DNA from: Stomatobaculum longum
GTDB taxonomy: Bacteria; Bacillota; Clostridia; Lachnospirales; Lachnospiraceae
Length of the DNA stretch: 64,000 bases
Direction of reading: 5' to 3'
NCBI GenBank assembly: GCA_000242235.1
Contig: JH590863.1
Coordinates: 124,001 to 188,000 of the forward strand
Of this stretch, positions 1-9,121 are shown piece by piece. The notes under the pieces were generated by a model, which had not been told where the DNA came from, ran no database searches, and saw nothing but the letters and a program-made list of their open reading frames with translations. The stretch's first letter is position 1. Each line of letters begins with the position of its first letter. A program made the translations under genes and the position numbers.

Positions 1-747
1 CTGGATGTCGATGTTGTCCTTGAGTGCACCGGTTTCTACACCTCGAAGGAGAAGGCTTCGGCTCACCTCGAGGCAGGCGCAAAGAAGGTTGTTATCTCCG
101 CACCGGCGGGCAACGATCTGCCGACCATCGTGTTCAACGTCAACGAGAAGACGCTGACCAAGGAAGACAAGATTATTTCCGCAGCTTCCTGCACGACGAA
201 CTGCCTCGCACCGATGGCAAAGGCACTGAACGACTACGCGCCGATTCAGTCCGGCATTATGAGCACGATTCACGCTTACACCGGCGATCAGATGATTCTC
301 GATGGCCCGCAGAGAAAGGGTGATCTCAGAAGATCGAGAGCAGGCGCAGCGAACATTGTCCCGAACTCCACCGGTGCGGCAAAGGCAATCGGCCTGGTCA
401 TTCCGGAGCTGAACGGCAAGCTCATTGGTTCCGCACAGCGTGTCCCGGTCACGACCGGTTCCACGACCATCCTGGTCGCGGTTGTCGCGAAGGATGAGGT
501 CACGAAGGAAGAGATCAACGCAGCGATGAAGGCAGCGGCAAACGAGTCCTTCGGCTACAACACGGATGAGATTGTCTCCTCCGATGTCATCGGCATGCGC
601 TACGGCTCCCTCTTCGATGCAACCCAGACCATGGTCAGCAAGATCGCGGACGGTTGCTATCAGGTGCAGGTTGTCTCCTGGTATGACAACGAGAACTCCT
701 ACACGAGCCAGATGGTTCGCACGATCAAGTATTTCGCAGAGCTGTAA
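1..747 (+). CDS. gap: Glyceraldehyde-3-phosphate dehydrogenase, 3' part (5' end outside window)
   Basis: Type I NAD-dependent GAPDH, which oxidises and phosphorylates glyceraldehyde-3-phosphate to 1,3-bisphosphoglycerate in the cytosol. The frame is open from base 1, so the N-terminal part of the NAD-binding domain lies outside the window; 248 codons remain. The catalytic motif SCTTNC is present, with the nucleophilic cysteine at nt 190-192. The Rossmann end (ECTGFYTS) and the C-terminal WYDNE(N)SY motif are also visible. It is followed by a terminator-like hairpin and then pgk and tpiA, the common Gram-positive glycolytic order. Identification is secure; only the 5' end is missing. Confidence 0.97.
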   Translation: MDVDVVLECTGFYTSKEKASAHLEAGAKKVVISAPAGNDLPTIVFNVNEKTLTKEDKIISAASCTTNCLAPMAKALNDYAPIQSGIMSTIHAYTGDQMILDGPQRKGDLRRSRAGAANIVPNSTGAAKAIGLVIPELNGKLIGSAQRVPVTTGSTTILVAVVAKDEVTKEEINAAMKAAANESFGYNTDEIVSSDVIGMRYGSLFDATQTMVSKIADGCYQVQVVSWYDNENSYTSQMVRTIKYFAEL

Positions 748-773
748 GCATCTGCTTTTGCAAGGCGACTCTC

Positions 774-807
774 GCGGGTCCGGTCTTTGGACCGGGCCCG
801 CTTTTTT
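774..807 (+). terminator. Intrinsic terminator/attenuator between gap and pgk
   Basis: A GC-rich stem (GCGGGTCCGGTC paired with GACCGGGCCCGC, one G-T wobble) with a short TTTG loop is followed by six T residues. It lies between gap and pgk and could let gap be expressed at a higher level than pgk-tpiA. Confidence 0.85.
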
Positions 808-829
808 ATGACAAAGACGGAGGACAAGC

Positions 830-2047
830 ATGTTAAACAAGAAGACCGTAGACGATCTCAAAGACTTAAAGGGCAAAAAGGTACTGGTGCGCTGCGACTT
901 CAACGTTCCGCTGAAGGACGGCGTGATTCAGAACTATAACCGCATCGACGGCGCGCTGCCGACTATCAAGAAGCTCCTCGATCAGGGCGCAAAGGTGATT
1001 CTCTGCTCCCACCTCGGCAAGCCGAAGGGCGAGCCGCTGCCGGAGATGAGCCTTTCCCCGGTCGCACCGGCACTTTCGGAGCGCCTCGGTGTCCCGGTCA
1101 AGTTTATCTCGGACCCGCAGGTGACCGGCGAAGAGACCCGGAAAGCGGCTGCGGACTTAAAGGACGGCGAAGTGCTGCTCCTCGAGAACACGCGCTACCG
1201 CGGCGAGGAGACCAAGTACGGCAAGGATGAGGCAGCCGAGAAGTATGCGGAAGAGCTCGCGGCACTCTGCGACGACGGCATTTTTGTCGATGACGCGTTC
1301 GGCACCGCGCACCGCGCGCACTGCTCGAATGTCGGTGTCACGAAGTACTGCAAGGAGAATGTGGTCGGCTACCTCATGGAGAAGGAGATTCGTTTCCTCG
1401 GTCAGGCGGTCGAGAACCCGGTGCGCCCGTTTGTCGCAATTCTCGGCGGCGCAAAGGTCTCGGATAAGCTGAATGTCATCAACAATCTGCTCGACAAGGT
1501 GGATACGCTGATCATCGGCGGCGGAATGGCTTACACCTTCTTAAAGGCAGAGGGACAGAGCATCGGCAACTCGCTCTGCGAGGAGGATAAGCTCTCTTAC
1601 TGCCTTGACATGCTGAAGAAGGCGGAGGAGAAGGGTGTTAAGCTCCTGCTTCCGGTGGACCATGTCGCGGCGGAGAAGTTTGCGGCCGATGCACCGCACA
1701 AGGTGGTGGATGAGATTCCGGAGGGCTACATGGGCCTCGACATCGGACCGAAGAGCATTCAGCGCTTCACAGAGGCACTGCAGGGGGCAAAGACCGTGGT
1801 CTGGAACGGCCCGATGGGTGTCTTTGAGTTTGAGGCGTTTGCGGCTGGTACCCTGGCAATCTGCAAGGCGGTCGCAGAGCTCAAAGACGCGACGACCGTG
1901 GTCGGCGGCGGTGACTCTGTGAACGCGGTGAAGCGCCTCGGCTTCGCGGATCGCATGACGCACATCTCGACCGGCGGCGGCGCTTCACTCGAGTTCCTCG
2001 AGGGCAAGGAGCTCCCGGGTGTCGCGGCGGCGGATAACAAGGACTGA
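830..2047 (+). CDS. pgk: Phosphoglycerate kinase
   Basis: Transfers phosphate from 1,3-bisphosphoglycerate to ADP in glycolysis. The protein has 405 residues, close to the usual bacterial length of about 395-415. The N-terminal substrate-binding motif DFNVPL starts near residue 23, and the C-terminal nucleotide-domain motif GGGDS is intact near residue 360. The ATG follows a GGAGG at 819-823. It sits between gap and tpiA, with tpiA beginning 11 nt after its stop, so pgk and tpiA are very likely co-transcribed. Confidence 0.98.
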   Translation: MLNKKTVDDLKDLKGKKVLVRCDFNVPLKDGVIQNYNRIDGALPTIKKLLDQGAKVILCSHLGKPKGEPLPEMSLSPVAPALSERLGVPVKFISDPQVTGEETRKAAADLKDGEVLLLENTRYRGEETKYGKDEAAEKYAEELAALCDDGIFVDDAFGTAHRAHCSNVGVTKYCKENVVGYLMEKEIRFLGQAVENPVRPFVAILGGAKVSDKLNVINNLLDKVDTLIIGGGMAYTFLKAEGQSIGNSLCEEDKLSYCLDMLKKAEEKGVKLLLPVDHVAAEKFAADAPHKVVDEIPEGYMGLDIGPKSIQRFTEALQGAKTVVWNGPMGVFEFEAFAAGTLAICKAVAELKDATTVVGGGDSVNAVKRLGFADRMTHISTGGGASLEFLEGKELPGVAAADNKD

Positions 2048-2058
2048 AGGAGCGAGAG

Positions 2059-2811
2059 ATGAGAAGAAAGATTATTGCGGGAAACTGGAAGATGAACATG
2101 ACGCCGACCGAGGCGAAGGCACTGGCGACCACCCTGGCGCCGCTCGTCAAGAACCCGGAGGTCGACGTGGTCTATTGCGTGCCATTTATCGACATCTTCC
2201 CGGTCAAGGAAGTGATTGCGGGCACGGCCGTGCATCTCGGCGCGGAGAATGTCTACTTCGAGGAGAAGGGCGCCTTCACCGGTGAGACTTCCCCGGCGAT
2301 GTTAAAAGATGCGGGCGTCGAGTATGTGATCATCGGACACTCCGAGCGGAGAGAGTATTTCCATGAGACCGATGAGATCATCAACAAGAAGCTCTTAAAG
2401 CTCCTCGAGCACCAGTTTAAGCCGATTCTCTGCTGCGGCGAGAGTCTTGCGCAGCGCGAGGCGGGCGTCACGATGGACTTTATTCGGATGCAGTTAAAGC
2501 TCGCATTTCAGGGCGTCAGCGCTTCGGATGCGGCGAAGGTCACGATTGCCTATGAGCCGATCTGGGCAATCGGCACCGGCAAGACCGCAACCGTCGCACA
2601 GGCCGAGGAAGTGTGCCGCGGCATCCGCGAGACCGTGAAGGAGCTCTACGGCGAGGCGATTGCCGAGGAAATCCGCATTCAGTACGGCGGCTCGATGAAC
2701 GAGAAGAACTGCAAGGAGCTGCTCGCGGAGCCGGACATCGACGGCGGCCTGATCGGCGGCGCCTCTTTGAAGCCGGAATTCGGGCATATTGTGAATTACA
2801 AAGCTCTCTGA
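2059..2811 (+). CDS. tpiA: Triosephosphate isomerase
   Basis: Interconverts dihydroxyacetone phosphate and glyceraldehyde-3-phosphate. The 250-residue protein has the full catalytic set: Lys11 in GNWKM, His94 in IIGHSERR and Glu166 in AYEPIWAIG, plus the phosphate-binding YGGS motif near the C-terminus. An AAGGAG ribosome site precedes the ATG, and the gene closes the gap-pgk-tpiA group before a strong terminator. Confidence 0.98.
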   Translation: MRRKIIAGNWKMNMTPTEAKALATTLAPLVKNPEVDVVYCVPFIDIFPVKEVIAGTAVHLGAENVYFEEKGAFTGETSPAMLKDAGVEYVIIGHSERREYFHETDEIINKKLLKLLEHQFKPILCCGESLAQREAGVTMDFIRMQLKLAFQGVSASDAAKVTIAYEPIWAIGTGKTATVAQAEEVCRGIRETVKELYGEAIAEEIRIQYGGSMNEKNCKELLAEPDIDGGLIGGASLKPEFGHIVNYKAL

Positions 2812-2822
2812 GATACTTTGAG

Positions 2823-2853
2823 AAACGGCGCAGCTGAGGCTGCGCCGTTTTTT
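2823..2853 (+). terminator. Rho-independent terminator after tpiA
   Basis: A perfect stem (AACGGCGCAGC with GCTGCGCCGTT) around a TGAG loop, ending in a T run. It separates the glycolytic genes from the SLH/export operon. Confidence 0.93.
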
Positions 2854-2861
2854 GAGACTGA

Positions 2862-2890
2862 TTGACAGAAATAGAGTTGCGGTGTATTAT
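2862..2890 (+). promoter_or_regulatory. Sigma-A type promoter (distal) for the SLH/export operon
   Basis: TTGACA at 2862-2867 and TATTAT at 2885-2890 are separated by 17 bp. The promoter lies just after the tpiA terminator and upstream of the SLH gene, giving a leader of about 155 nt. Confidence 0.7.
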
Positions 2891-2948
2891 GCTATTGGTT
2901 CACTGGAACACAGAGCCTCTGGCAAAGCAGCTGTGGAAACTGACAGAA

Positions 2949-2967
2949 AAAGTTCACGGAAAGTTCA
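2949..2967 (+). promoter_or_regulatory. Direct repeat AAAGTTCA x2, possible response-regulator site
   Basis: AAAGTTCA occurs at 2949-2956 and again at 2960-2967, one helical turn (11 bp) apart and 10 bp before the -35 of the second promoter. Spacing and position resemble OmpR/PhoB-family binding sites; the assignment is inference. Confidence 0.35.
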
Positions 2968-2977
2968 GCTACTTTTT

Positions 2978-3006
2978 TTGAGTGTATCTGCCATCTATGG
3001 TAAAAT
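2978..3006 (+). promoter_or_regulatory. Second promoter with extended -10 for the SLH/export operon
   Basis: TTGAGT at 2978-2983, a 17-bp spacer, and TAAAAT at 3001-3006 preceded by TGG (extended -10 TGnTAAAAT). This promoter is closer to the SLH start codon than the 2862 promoter. Confidence 0.55.
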
Positions 3007-3051
3007 GAACCCATTCTGAACAATCATCAACAGGAAAAGCGAGGTGTTACT

Positions 3052-4170
3052 ATGATGCGTGGAACCAGACCGCTTGCATATTTCCTGAGCGCAGCTGCCG
3101 TGGTGGGCACAGTGGCTGCTCCGCTCAGTGTCTATGCGAATACCAGTACTAATTTTGCCTATCGGCGTCAGGTCATTGCGCTCTCCGGCATTATGCCGAC
3201 AACTGGGGGCATGGCGGAGAAGGTGACGCGCGCGCAGTTTGCGCAGATGTTGGTTCGCGCTTCCGCCTATCGGAGCGTTCTCACGAAGACCAGCAATGTT
3301 TCGGTTTTTGCGGATGTGAAGTCGGGCGACGAGAATGCGGCCTCCATCCGTCTTGCGGCGGAGCAGGGCTGGATGACCGGCTATCTCGGCGGAAAGTTTA
3401 AGCCGGCAGAGCCGATTCGTCTGAATGAGGCGGTAAAGGGCGTGCTCTCACTGCTTGGCTATACAGCAGATGACTTTGCGGGCGATCAGTTCAACAAGCG
3501 CATGGCGCAGTATGCGAGCTCGGATCTGAATGAAAATATCGGCTACAGCGACCCGCAGACGGAACTCACAAAAGCAGACTGCGTAAATCTCTTTTATAAT
3601 CTTATGAAGGCAAAACAAAAGAGCGGCACGGTTTATGCGACTGTTCTGGATGCAGAGGTAGATGCAAAGGGCGAAGTGAATGCGCTCAAGATGGCTGACA
3701 ATACGACGCGGGGGCCGAAAGTCGCGGAGAGCCGCACCCAGGTTGACAACATCATTCCGTTCCGCCTGGATGATGCGACCATTTTTATGAACGGCAAGGA
3801 AGTGCAGAAAGAGGCGCTCTACGCGGCAGCAGCACAGTATGTGGTCATTTATTACAGTTCAAAGACCAAGACAGTCTGGGCGTACAATGCGGACACCGAC
3901 TCCGACGCCGACAAGCGCGTGGCGCGCGGCGTTGTAGAGGCAATTTATTATCAGAATACCAATACGCTCACACCGAGTGCTGTCAAGCTGGACGATGGCA
4001 ATGTTTACCAGCTGAATTCGACCGAAATGCAGTTTGTCTTTTCGGTCTACGGCAGCGTGAAGGTCGGCGATCATGTTGTTCTGATTTATCAGGTCTCTTC
4101 GAACGGCACTGCAGCCGATGGCGAGGAGGGAAGCCAGAAGTTCAGCGTTGTAGACTATGTGGAGCCGTAA
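3052..4170 (+). CDS. S-layer homology (SLH) domain cell-wall protein
   Basis: A secreted 372-residue protein. A signal peptide runs to about residue 29 (hydrophobic core, cleavage after VYA). Two SLH-type segments follow: around residues 40-75 (TRAQFAQMLVRAS) and 85-135 (ADVKSG..IRLAAEQGWMTGYLGGKFKPAEPI), with a weaker third at about 150-185 (DPQTELTKADCVNLFYNLM). SLH domains bind secondary cell-wall polymers in Gram-positives. The C-terminal half (about 190-372) is beta-rich and unassigned. The gene is directly upstream of, and probably co-transcribed with, a HlyD adaptor and MacB-like ABC pair (gap 18 nt), suggesting a wall-anchored partner of that exporter. That role is inference; the SLH call is firm. 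Confidence 0.85.
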   Translation: MMRGTRPLAYFLSAAAVVGTVAAPLSVYANTSTNFAYRRQVIALSGIMPTTGGMAEKVTRAQFAQMLVRASAYRSVLTKTSNVSVFADVKSGDENAASIRLAAEQGWMTGYLGGKFKPAEPIRLNEAVKGVLSLLGYTADDFAGDQFNKRMAQYASSDLNENIGYSDPQTELTKADCVNLFYNLMKAKQKSGTVYATVLDAEVDAKGEVNALKMADNTTRGPKVAESRTQVDNIIPFRLDDATIFMNGKEVQKEALYAAAAQYVVIYYSSKTKTVWAYNADTDSDADKRVARGVVEAIYYQNTNTLTPSAVKLDDGNVYQLNSTEMQFVFSVYGSVKVGDHVVLIYQVSSNGTAADGEEGSQKFSVVDYVEP

Positions 4171-4188
4171 GGGAGAAGGGGGCAGGCA

Positions 4189-5946
4189 GTGGCAGAAGAA
4201 GTAAAGCCGAAGAAGAAGGGGCTCAGCAAAGGAGCCAGAAGAAACATACGGCGCGCGGTGATTGCGCTGGCGGTGATCGGCATTGGCGGCGCGATTGTGC
4301 ACAACCGCATGGAAGCAGCTAAGAAGGCAGCGCTGGCAAGCGTGGCGGTGAGTACAGGCACGGTGACGAGAGAGGATATTTCGCAGAAGATTTCCTCGAC
4401 GGGAACCATCGCCGCGAAGGATACCTATTCGATTACCTCTCTGGTACCGAGCGGCACGATCACCGAGGCAAATTTCGAAATTGGCGATCATGTCGTAAAA
4501 GATCAGATTTTATACCGGTTTGACAGCGCACTTGTGGCATCGGATGTCAAGAATGCGGAAAATGCGCTCTCTCGCGCGCGAAAAGCGCTCGCAAATGCGC
4601 AGGCGGATTTGAGCGATGCGCAGAGCAAATACGGAGACGGCGTTTATAAGGCGACTCGCGCTGGCTATGTGACCAAAGTCTATGTGACAGACGGCGAGAA
4701 AATCGGCACGGGCAGCAATCTGGTAGACTTGGCGGATGAAACGACGATGAATGTGCGCATTCCGTTCCTCTCCGGCGAGGCAGAATTGATTCAAGTCGGG
4801 AGTCCGGCGACTTTGACGCTCTCGGATACGATGGAGCAGGTAGAAGGCACCGTGATTGCTGTCGGCGCGCAGGAGAAGGCGCTTTCCGGCGGCAGACTGG
4901 TCAGAGAAGTGACGGTCTCGCTCAAAAATCCCGGCGGAATCACAAGCAGTACAGCGGTGAGTGCGGTGATCAATGGGTTTCGCTGCGTTGAGGAAGGCAA
5001 GTTTGAGGCACAGCTGTCCAGCAGTATGACAGCGGATCTCGGAAGCGCAGTGGACAGCGTGAATATTCTGGTGCATGTCGGCGACTATATTCAGCCGGGC
5101 ACACCTGTTTTCACGATGACTGCCAAGTCGGTAAAAGATGCGCTGCAAGGATATTCCGATAAGGTGGATGCAGCCGAGAGCAGTGTCGAGAGCGCGCAGA
5201 AAGCATTGGACAGCGCGAAGGAGACGCTGAACAACTATACGATCAAATCTCCGATCGACGGCGAAGTTATCACGAAGAGTTACAAGGTAGGCGATAAGAT
5301 CGGCGGCGCAGGTGTGAGCGGTGGGCAGTCGGCTACAACGCTCGCGACCATCTATGATATGAGCTCCTATAACTTCAAAATGGCAATCGATGAGACAGAT
5401 GTCTCAAAGATTCAGCTGGGACAGCATGTTGAGATCACAGCAGATGCGCTGCCGGGAGAAACCTTCAGCGGGACTGTCACGAATATCAGTCTGGAGAGCA
5501 CATCGCAGAATGGTGTCTCGACCTATCCGGTGCAGGTCACGCTTGACAACACAGAGAAATTGCTTCCGGGCATGAACATCAACGCGAAAATTCTGGTCGG
5601 CTCCGCGGAGAACGCGCTCTGCATTCCGGCAGACGCGCTGCTGCGAGACAATAAAGTCTACGTAAGAGATCCATCTGTGACAGAGGCAAAGGGCGCGGTG
5701 CCCGCAGGATTCCGCGAGGAGACAGTGGAGATTGGTCTGATCAGCGCAGATAAAGTGCAGATCACGTCGGGCAATCTCAAAGAGGGCGATGAAGTCTATG
5801 TGCAGCCGAAAGTGACAGACTCCGGGATGATGATGATGAATGGCAGAGCTGCAGAGGGAGGCGGCGACAGCGGCGCTGAGAATGCAGAAGGCGGTGGACA
5901 GCAGAGCGGCGGCGACCAGGGTGGTGGCGAGAATGGGCAAAGTTAA
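4189..5946 (+). CDS. HlyD/MacA-family periplasmic-adaptor-like efflux subunit
   Basis: A 585-residue membrane-fusion-type protein starting at GTG after a GGGAGAAGGGGG ribosome site. It has a basic cytoplasmic N-terminus, one transmembrane segment at about residues 22-40, a biotinyl-lipoyl-like half (SSTGTIAAKD..), a helical hairpin (about 110-145 and 320-350), a second lipoyl half (IKSPIDGEVITKSYKVGD), and a beta-barrel/C-terminal domain (LPGMNINAKI). The last 30 residues are Gly/Ser/Glu-rich and low complexity. In Gram-positives such adaptors pair with MacB-like ABC transporters to export peptides or other substrates. The ATPase start codon overlaps its 3' end. Substrate unknown. Confidence 0.88.
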   Translation: MAEEVKPKKKGLSKGARRNIRRAVIALAVIGIGGAIVHNRMEAAKKAALASVAVSTGTVTREDISQKISSTGTIAAKDTYSITSLVPSGTITEANFEIGDHVVKDQILYRFDSALVASDVKNAENALSRARKALANAQADLSDAQSKYGDGVYKATRAGYVTKVYVTDGEKIGTGSNLVDLADETTMNVRIPFLSGEAELIQVGSPATLTLSDTMEQVEGTVIAVGAQEKALSGGRLVREVTVSLKNPGGITSSTAVSAVINGFRCVEEGKFEAQLSSSMTADLGSAVDSVNILVHVGDYIQPGTPVFTMTAKSVKDALQGYSDKVDAAESSVESAQKALDSAKETLNNYTIKSPIDGEVITKSYKVGDKIGGAGVSGGQSATTLATIYDMSSYNFKMAIDETDVSKIQLGQHVEITADALPGETFSGTVTNISLESTSQNGVSTYPVQVTLDNTEKLLPGMNINAKILVGSAENALCIPADALLRDNKVYVRDPSVTEAKGAVPAGFREETVEIGLISADKVQITSGNLKEGDEVYVQPKVTDSGMMMMNGRAAEGGGDSGAENAEGGGQQSGGDQGGGENGQS

Positions 5947-6670
5947 GACTGTCCACATTCCCCAGGGCGAAGTGTTGATTGAGATAAAGGACATCTGCAA
6001 GACCTATGTGATGGGTGATGAGGTGGTACACGCCAATGACCATCTGAATCTGACCATACGGATGGGCGAGTTCGTCGCAATCGTCGGCAAGTCTGGTTCA
6101 GGCAAGTCCACGCTGATGAATATCATCGGCGCACTGGATGTACCGACCTCCGGCACCTATCTTCTCGGTGGCGAGGATGTCGGCGACATGACACAGAATG
6201 AGCTTGCAGATATCCGAAATCGCATGATTGGTTTCATTTTCCAGCAGTATAATCTTCTCCCGCGCCTGAATCTTCTTGAAAATGTGGAGCTCCCGCTGCT
6301 CTATGCGCATATTCCCGGCGATGAGCGGAAAGAGCGCGCTCTCCGGCAGCTGGAGAGAGTGGGATTAAAAGAGAAGGCAAAAAATATGCCGAATCAGCTC
6401 TCCGGCGGACAGCAGCAGCGCGTTTCGATTGCGAGAGCACTGGCCGGGAATCCGTCGCTTCTGCTCGCCGATGAGCCGACCGGCGCGCTGGATTCAAAGA
6501 CCAGCCGTCAGATTCTTGATTTTTTCCAGGAACTCCACAAAGAGGGCAATACCATCATCATGATCACGCATGACAATTCCATCGCCGTGAGAGCGAAGCG
6601 CGTCGTGCGGATTCAGGACGGAAAAATCAATTTTGACGGGAAGGCGGAGGAGTATGCTGCAATCATTTAA
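5933..6670 (+). CDS. ABC transporter ATP-binding protein (MacB/LolD type)
   Basis: The 245-residue ATPase energises the permease encoded next. It has Walker A GKSGSGKST, a Q-loop in FIFQQYNLLPRLNLLENV, signature LSGGQQQRV, Walker B LLLADEPTGALD and the H-loop MITHD. The frame opens upstream at 5840, but that region is the HlyD tail in another frame and the protein similarity starts at the ATG at 5933, so the start was set there, giving a 14-nt overlap with the adaptor gene. A MacAB-like exporter is the best assignment; drug, peptide or lipid substrates are all possible. Confidence 0.93.
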   Translation: MGKVKTVHIPQGEVLIEIKDICKTYVMGDEVVHANDHLNLTIRMGEFVAIVGKSGSGKSTLMNIIGALDVPTSGTYLLGGEDVGDMTQNELADIRNRMIGFIFQQYNLLPRLNLLENVELPLLYAHIPGDERKERALRQLERVGLKEKAKNMPNQLSGGQQQRVSIARALAGNPSLLLADEPTGALDSKTSRQILDFFQELHKEGNTIIMITHDNSIAVRAKRVVRIQDGKINFDGKAEEYAAII

Positions 6671-7841
6671 GCTTGCGTTAAAGAGCATCTGGAGCAATAA
6701 AATGCGCTCTGCTCTCACTATGTTTGGCATTGTGATCGGCGTCGCGTCCGTCATTATCCTTGTGAGTCTGCTGAACGGCTATATGCAGAATCAGCTGTCG
6801 CAGTGGGCGGATCTCGGCGCAAAAAATATCAATGTGACAGTTGTCAACCAGCCAAGCCGCTCCGTGAGCCTGGAGGATATGTATGCCTTCCGGGATGCAA
6901 ACAGCACACTGTTTGAGGGCGTCAGTCCGGCAGTTTCACCTGGCAATGGAACGCTGAAAGTGGGAAGTGTCAAGTCTGAGAGCACCACCATTACCGGTGT
7001 GAGCGAGACTTATGCCGCGCTCACAGAGAAGACTGTGGCCGAGGGACGTTTCCTGAACTATGCAGATGTTGTCGCAAAGCAGGAAGTCTGTGTGCTCGGC
7101 GCGTATCCGGCGCAAAAACTGTTTGGCTCTTCGGACGCAGCGCTTGGGCAGAATGTCACGTTGGGCGGAAAAAACCTGCAGGTAGTCGGGGTTTTGACGA
7201 GGAAGAGCAAAGGCAGAATGGAGGAGAGCGGCACGGACGATGTGATGTTGCTTCCCTATTCAACGGCGCTGCGGTTCAGCGGAACAAGCAAGCCGGGTGC
7301 CTATGTCTTTTCGACGGCAAGCACAGATAAGGCGCAGGCGTCAGCGGCAAAACAGGCGCTTCAGGACTATCTTTACAGCATCTTCCGCGATAAGAAGAAC
7401 TATCACCTGATGGCGATGAGCGAGATGCTTGACCAGATCAACAAGATGATGGCGCAGATGTCGGTTCTGATGGGCGGCATCGCGGGTATTTCTCTCTTTG
7501 TCGCCGGTGTTGGCGTTATGAATATCATGCTGGTCTCAGTCACCGAGCGGACGCGGGAGATTGGTATCCGGAAGGCGCTCGGCGCGCGTCCCGGGGTGAT
7601 TCTGCAACAGTTCGTGCTTGAGGCAATCACGACCTCAGTGTTTGGAGGACTGATCGGCATTGGAATTGGCAGTGGGATACTGAATATTGTGACCATATTT
7701 CTCGGATACAGCGTCGCGGCGACGCCGAGCGCTGTTTTTATCTCATTTACCGTCTCGGTTGCGATCGGTCTTCTGTTTGGCTATATGCCGGCAAAGCGCG
7801 CGGCTGCATTGAATCCGATTGATGCGCTGCGAAGTGAATAA
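6654..7841 (+). CDS. ABC transporter permease (MacB/FtsX type)
   Basis: The 395-residue permease has the MacB/FtsX plan: one N-terminal transmembrane helix (about 18-42, FGIVIGVASVIILVS), an extracytoplasmic MacB-PCD-like domain of about 200 residues, then three helices near the C-terminus including GVGVMNIMLVSVTERTREIG, the motif that contacts the ATPase. The ATG at 6654 follows GGAGG at 6647-6651 and overlaps the ATPase gene by 17 nt, indicating translational coupling. It completes the SLH-HlyD-ATPase-permease operon, which ends at the terminator at 7863. Confidence 0.93.
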   Translation: MLQSFKLALKSIWSNKMRSALTMFGIVIGVASVIILVSLLNGYMQNQLSQWADLGAKNINVTVVNQPSRSVSLEDMYAFRDANSTLFEGVSPAVSPGNGTLKVGSVKSESTTITGVSETYAALTEKTVAEGRFLNYADVVAKQEVCVLGAYPAQKLFGSSDAALGQNVTLGGKNLQVVGVLTRKSKGRMEESGTDDVMLLPYSTALRFSGTSKPGAYVFSTASTDKAQASAAKQALQDYLYSIFRDKKNYHLMAMSEMLDQINKMMAQMSVLMGGIAGISLFVAGVGVMNIMLVSVTERTREIGIRKALGARPGVILQQFVLEAITTSVFGGLIGIGIGSGILNIVTIFLGYSVAATPSAVFISFTVSVAIGLLFGYMPAKRAAALNPIDALRSE

Positions 7842-7862
7842 GAGTAAACATTACCCACATCG

Positions 7863-7895
7863 AAAAAGTCAGGTCGAAAGACCTGACTTTTTTTG
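7863..7895 (+). terminator. Bidirectional terminator between convergent genes
   Basis: AAAAAGTCAGGTC, loop GAAA, GACCTGACTTTTTTT. The A-rich and T-rich flanks let it act in both directions, serving the export operon and the convergent membrane-protein gene. Confidence 0.9.
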
Positions 7896-7931
7896 TATCT
7901 CGAATCAAAGAAGCGGTTTTCCCGTTCTGCT

Positions 7932-8945
7932 TTAGGATTGCTCGACCGAAGCTTCGTCGCGGGCAGCGGCTTCTGTCTCGGCGGAAGCCGCCGCTGCATC
8001 TTCGGTCGCCGAAACTACGGCGGACAGCGTCTCGGCACTGTCTGCCGTCTCAGCTTCGTGTTCGCTCGGAACAGCTTCCGCCTGTTCCATAGTCTGCGGT
8101 TCCGCGTTGTATGCTACGGCCTCATTTTCCTGCGCCGTGTCCTGTGGCTCCGCGTTGTATGCTACGGCCTCATTTTCTTGCGCCGTGTCCAGTAGCGCCG
8201 CATTGTAAGCGTCTGCCTTATTTTCCGGTGCCATGGTCTGCGGCTCTGTACTGTATGCCGCTGTCTCCGGTATCTCCGCGGACTGCACTGCATCGACAGG
8301 CTGCATCTCCTCGCTCGCTTGTGCCATATCCTGCGGCGCCGCATTTTGCGGTGCCGTCTCGCTACGCTGCTCTTCGCTGACGGCTGCGTCTGCTTTCTTC
8401 AGCACGGCTTTTCCGTAGTGGCCGCTCTCAAAGAGTTTCTTGTAGAGCTCCTCGGAGAGAGCCTCAATATAGCCCTCGTCCATGCCGTCGTAGCGCTGTA
8501 AGAAGCAGTCCTGAATAAAGTCAAAGCGCTTCAGGGCGAGCGCCTCCGCGCGGAGCGGGTGGCGGGTTGCGCCGAGAATTTCGAGGTCAATCTGCTCCGG
8601 TGCATAGCTTGCGAGGAACCAGCTCTCCAGTTCTTCGGTGATGCGCTGTTCCTCCTCGATGTGCGAGTAGGCACGGGAAGCTTCCCGGTGCGTTTTCCAA
8701 TAGAGGCCAAAGGCACCGATTGCAAAGACAAGAAGGAAAAAGCGCATCAGTGCGGTGGTCGGCAGAGCGAAGGGGAGATGCAGCTGCTGACCGAAGCTTA
8801 GCAGCGTTAGCACGCTCATCACAATGCCGACAATCAAAAAGGCCGAGGCCGAGGAGCTCAAATCTTCGTAGCGATCTTCCTGGCGCACATAGAGGTGGGG
8901 TGTTTCCCGCGCTGTGCGGTCGGAAGCGGGTTCGTTTACTTGCAT
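7932..8945 (-). CDS. Two-helix membrane protein with repetitive acidic C-terminus, function unknown
   Basis: No family recognised. The ATG at 8945 was chosen because AAAGGA lies just upstream; the frame extends to 8990 without a ribosome site. The 337-residue product has two close transmembrane helices (about residues 30-55 and 63-85, SASAFLIVGIVMSVLTLLSF and FFLLVFAIGAFGLYW), a cytoplasmic region of about 110 residues rich in charged and aromatic residues (about 90-200), and a long Ala/Glu/Gln-rich disordered tail with 16-residue repeats (AEPQDTAQENEAVAYN). It is divergent from the histidine kinase gene and convergent with the exporter operon. The tail's composition and repeats suggest a flexible tether; function cannot be given. 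Confidence 0.7.
   Translation of the reverse strand: MQVNEPASDRTARETPHLYVRQEDRYEDLSSSASAFLIVGIVMSVLTLLSFGQQLHLPFALPTTALMRFFLLVFAIGAFGLYWKTHREASRAYSHIEEEQRITEELESWFLASYAPEQIDLEILGATRHPLRAEALALKRFDFIQDCFLQRYDGMDEGYIEALSEELYKKLFESGHYGKAVLKKADAAVSEEQRSETAPQNAAPQDMAQASEEMQPVDAVQSAEIPETAAYSTEPQTMAPENKADAYNAALLDTAQENEAVAYNAEPQDTAQENEAVAYNAEPQTMEQAEAVPSEHEAETADSAETLSAVVSATEDAAAASAETEAAARDEASVEQS
8102..8245 (-). repeat. 48-bp tandem repeat, about 3 units, encoding 16-residue repeats
   Basis: Two nearly identical 48-bp units start at 8102 and 8150 (CCGCGTTGTATGCTACGGCC...), with a third degenerate unit from 8198. They lie in the 3' half of the minus-strand membrane-protein gene and keep the reading frame, so copy-number change would only lengthen or shorten the disordered tail. 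Confidence 0.85.
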
Positions 8946-9121
8946 AGCGTCATCCTTTCGCGCGGCTTGGAACAGCCGTTGTTTACCCAAAGTATACTAC
9001 AAAGCGGGCTTTTTTGCGACGGGCGCTGTGCAGCTTTCCTTTTTGCGGGAAGCTGTGTAGAATAAAGAGTAACACGCGCTGCGCTGCAGCGCGGAGGTCA
9101 AGCCCTGAAAGGAGTGTTCCG

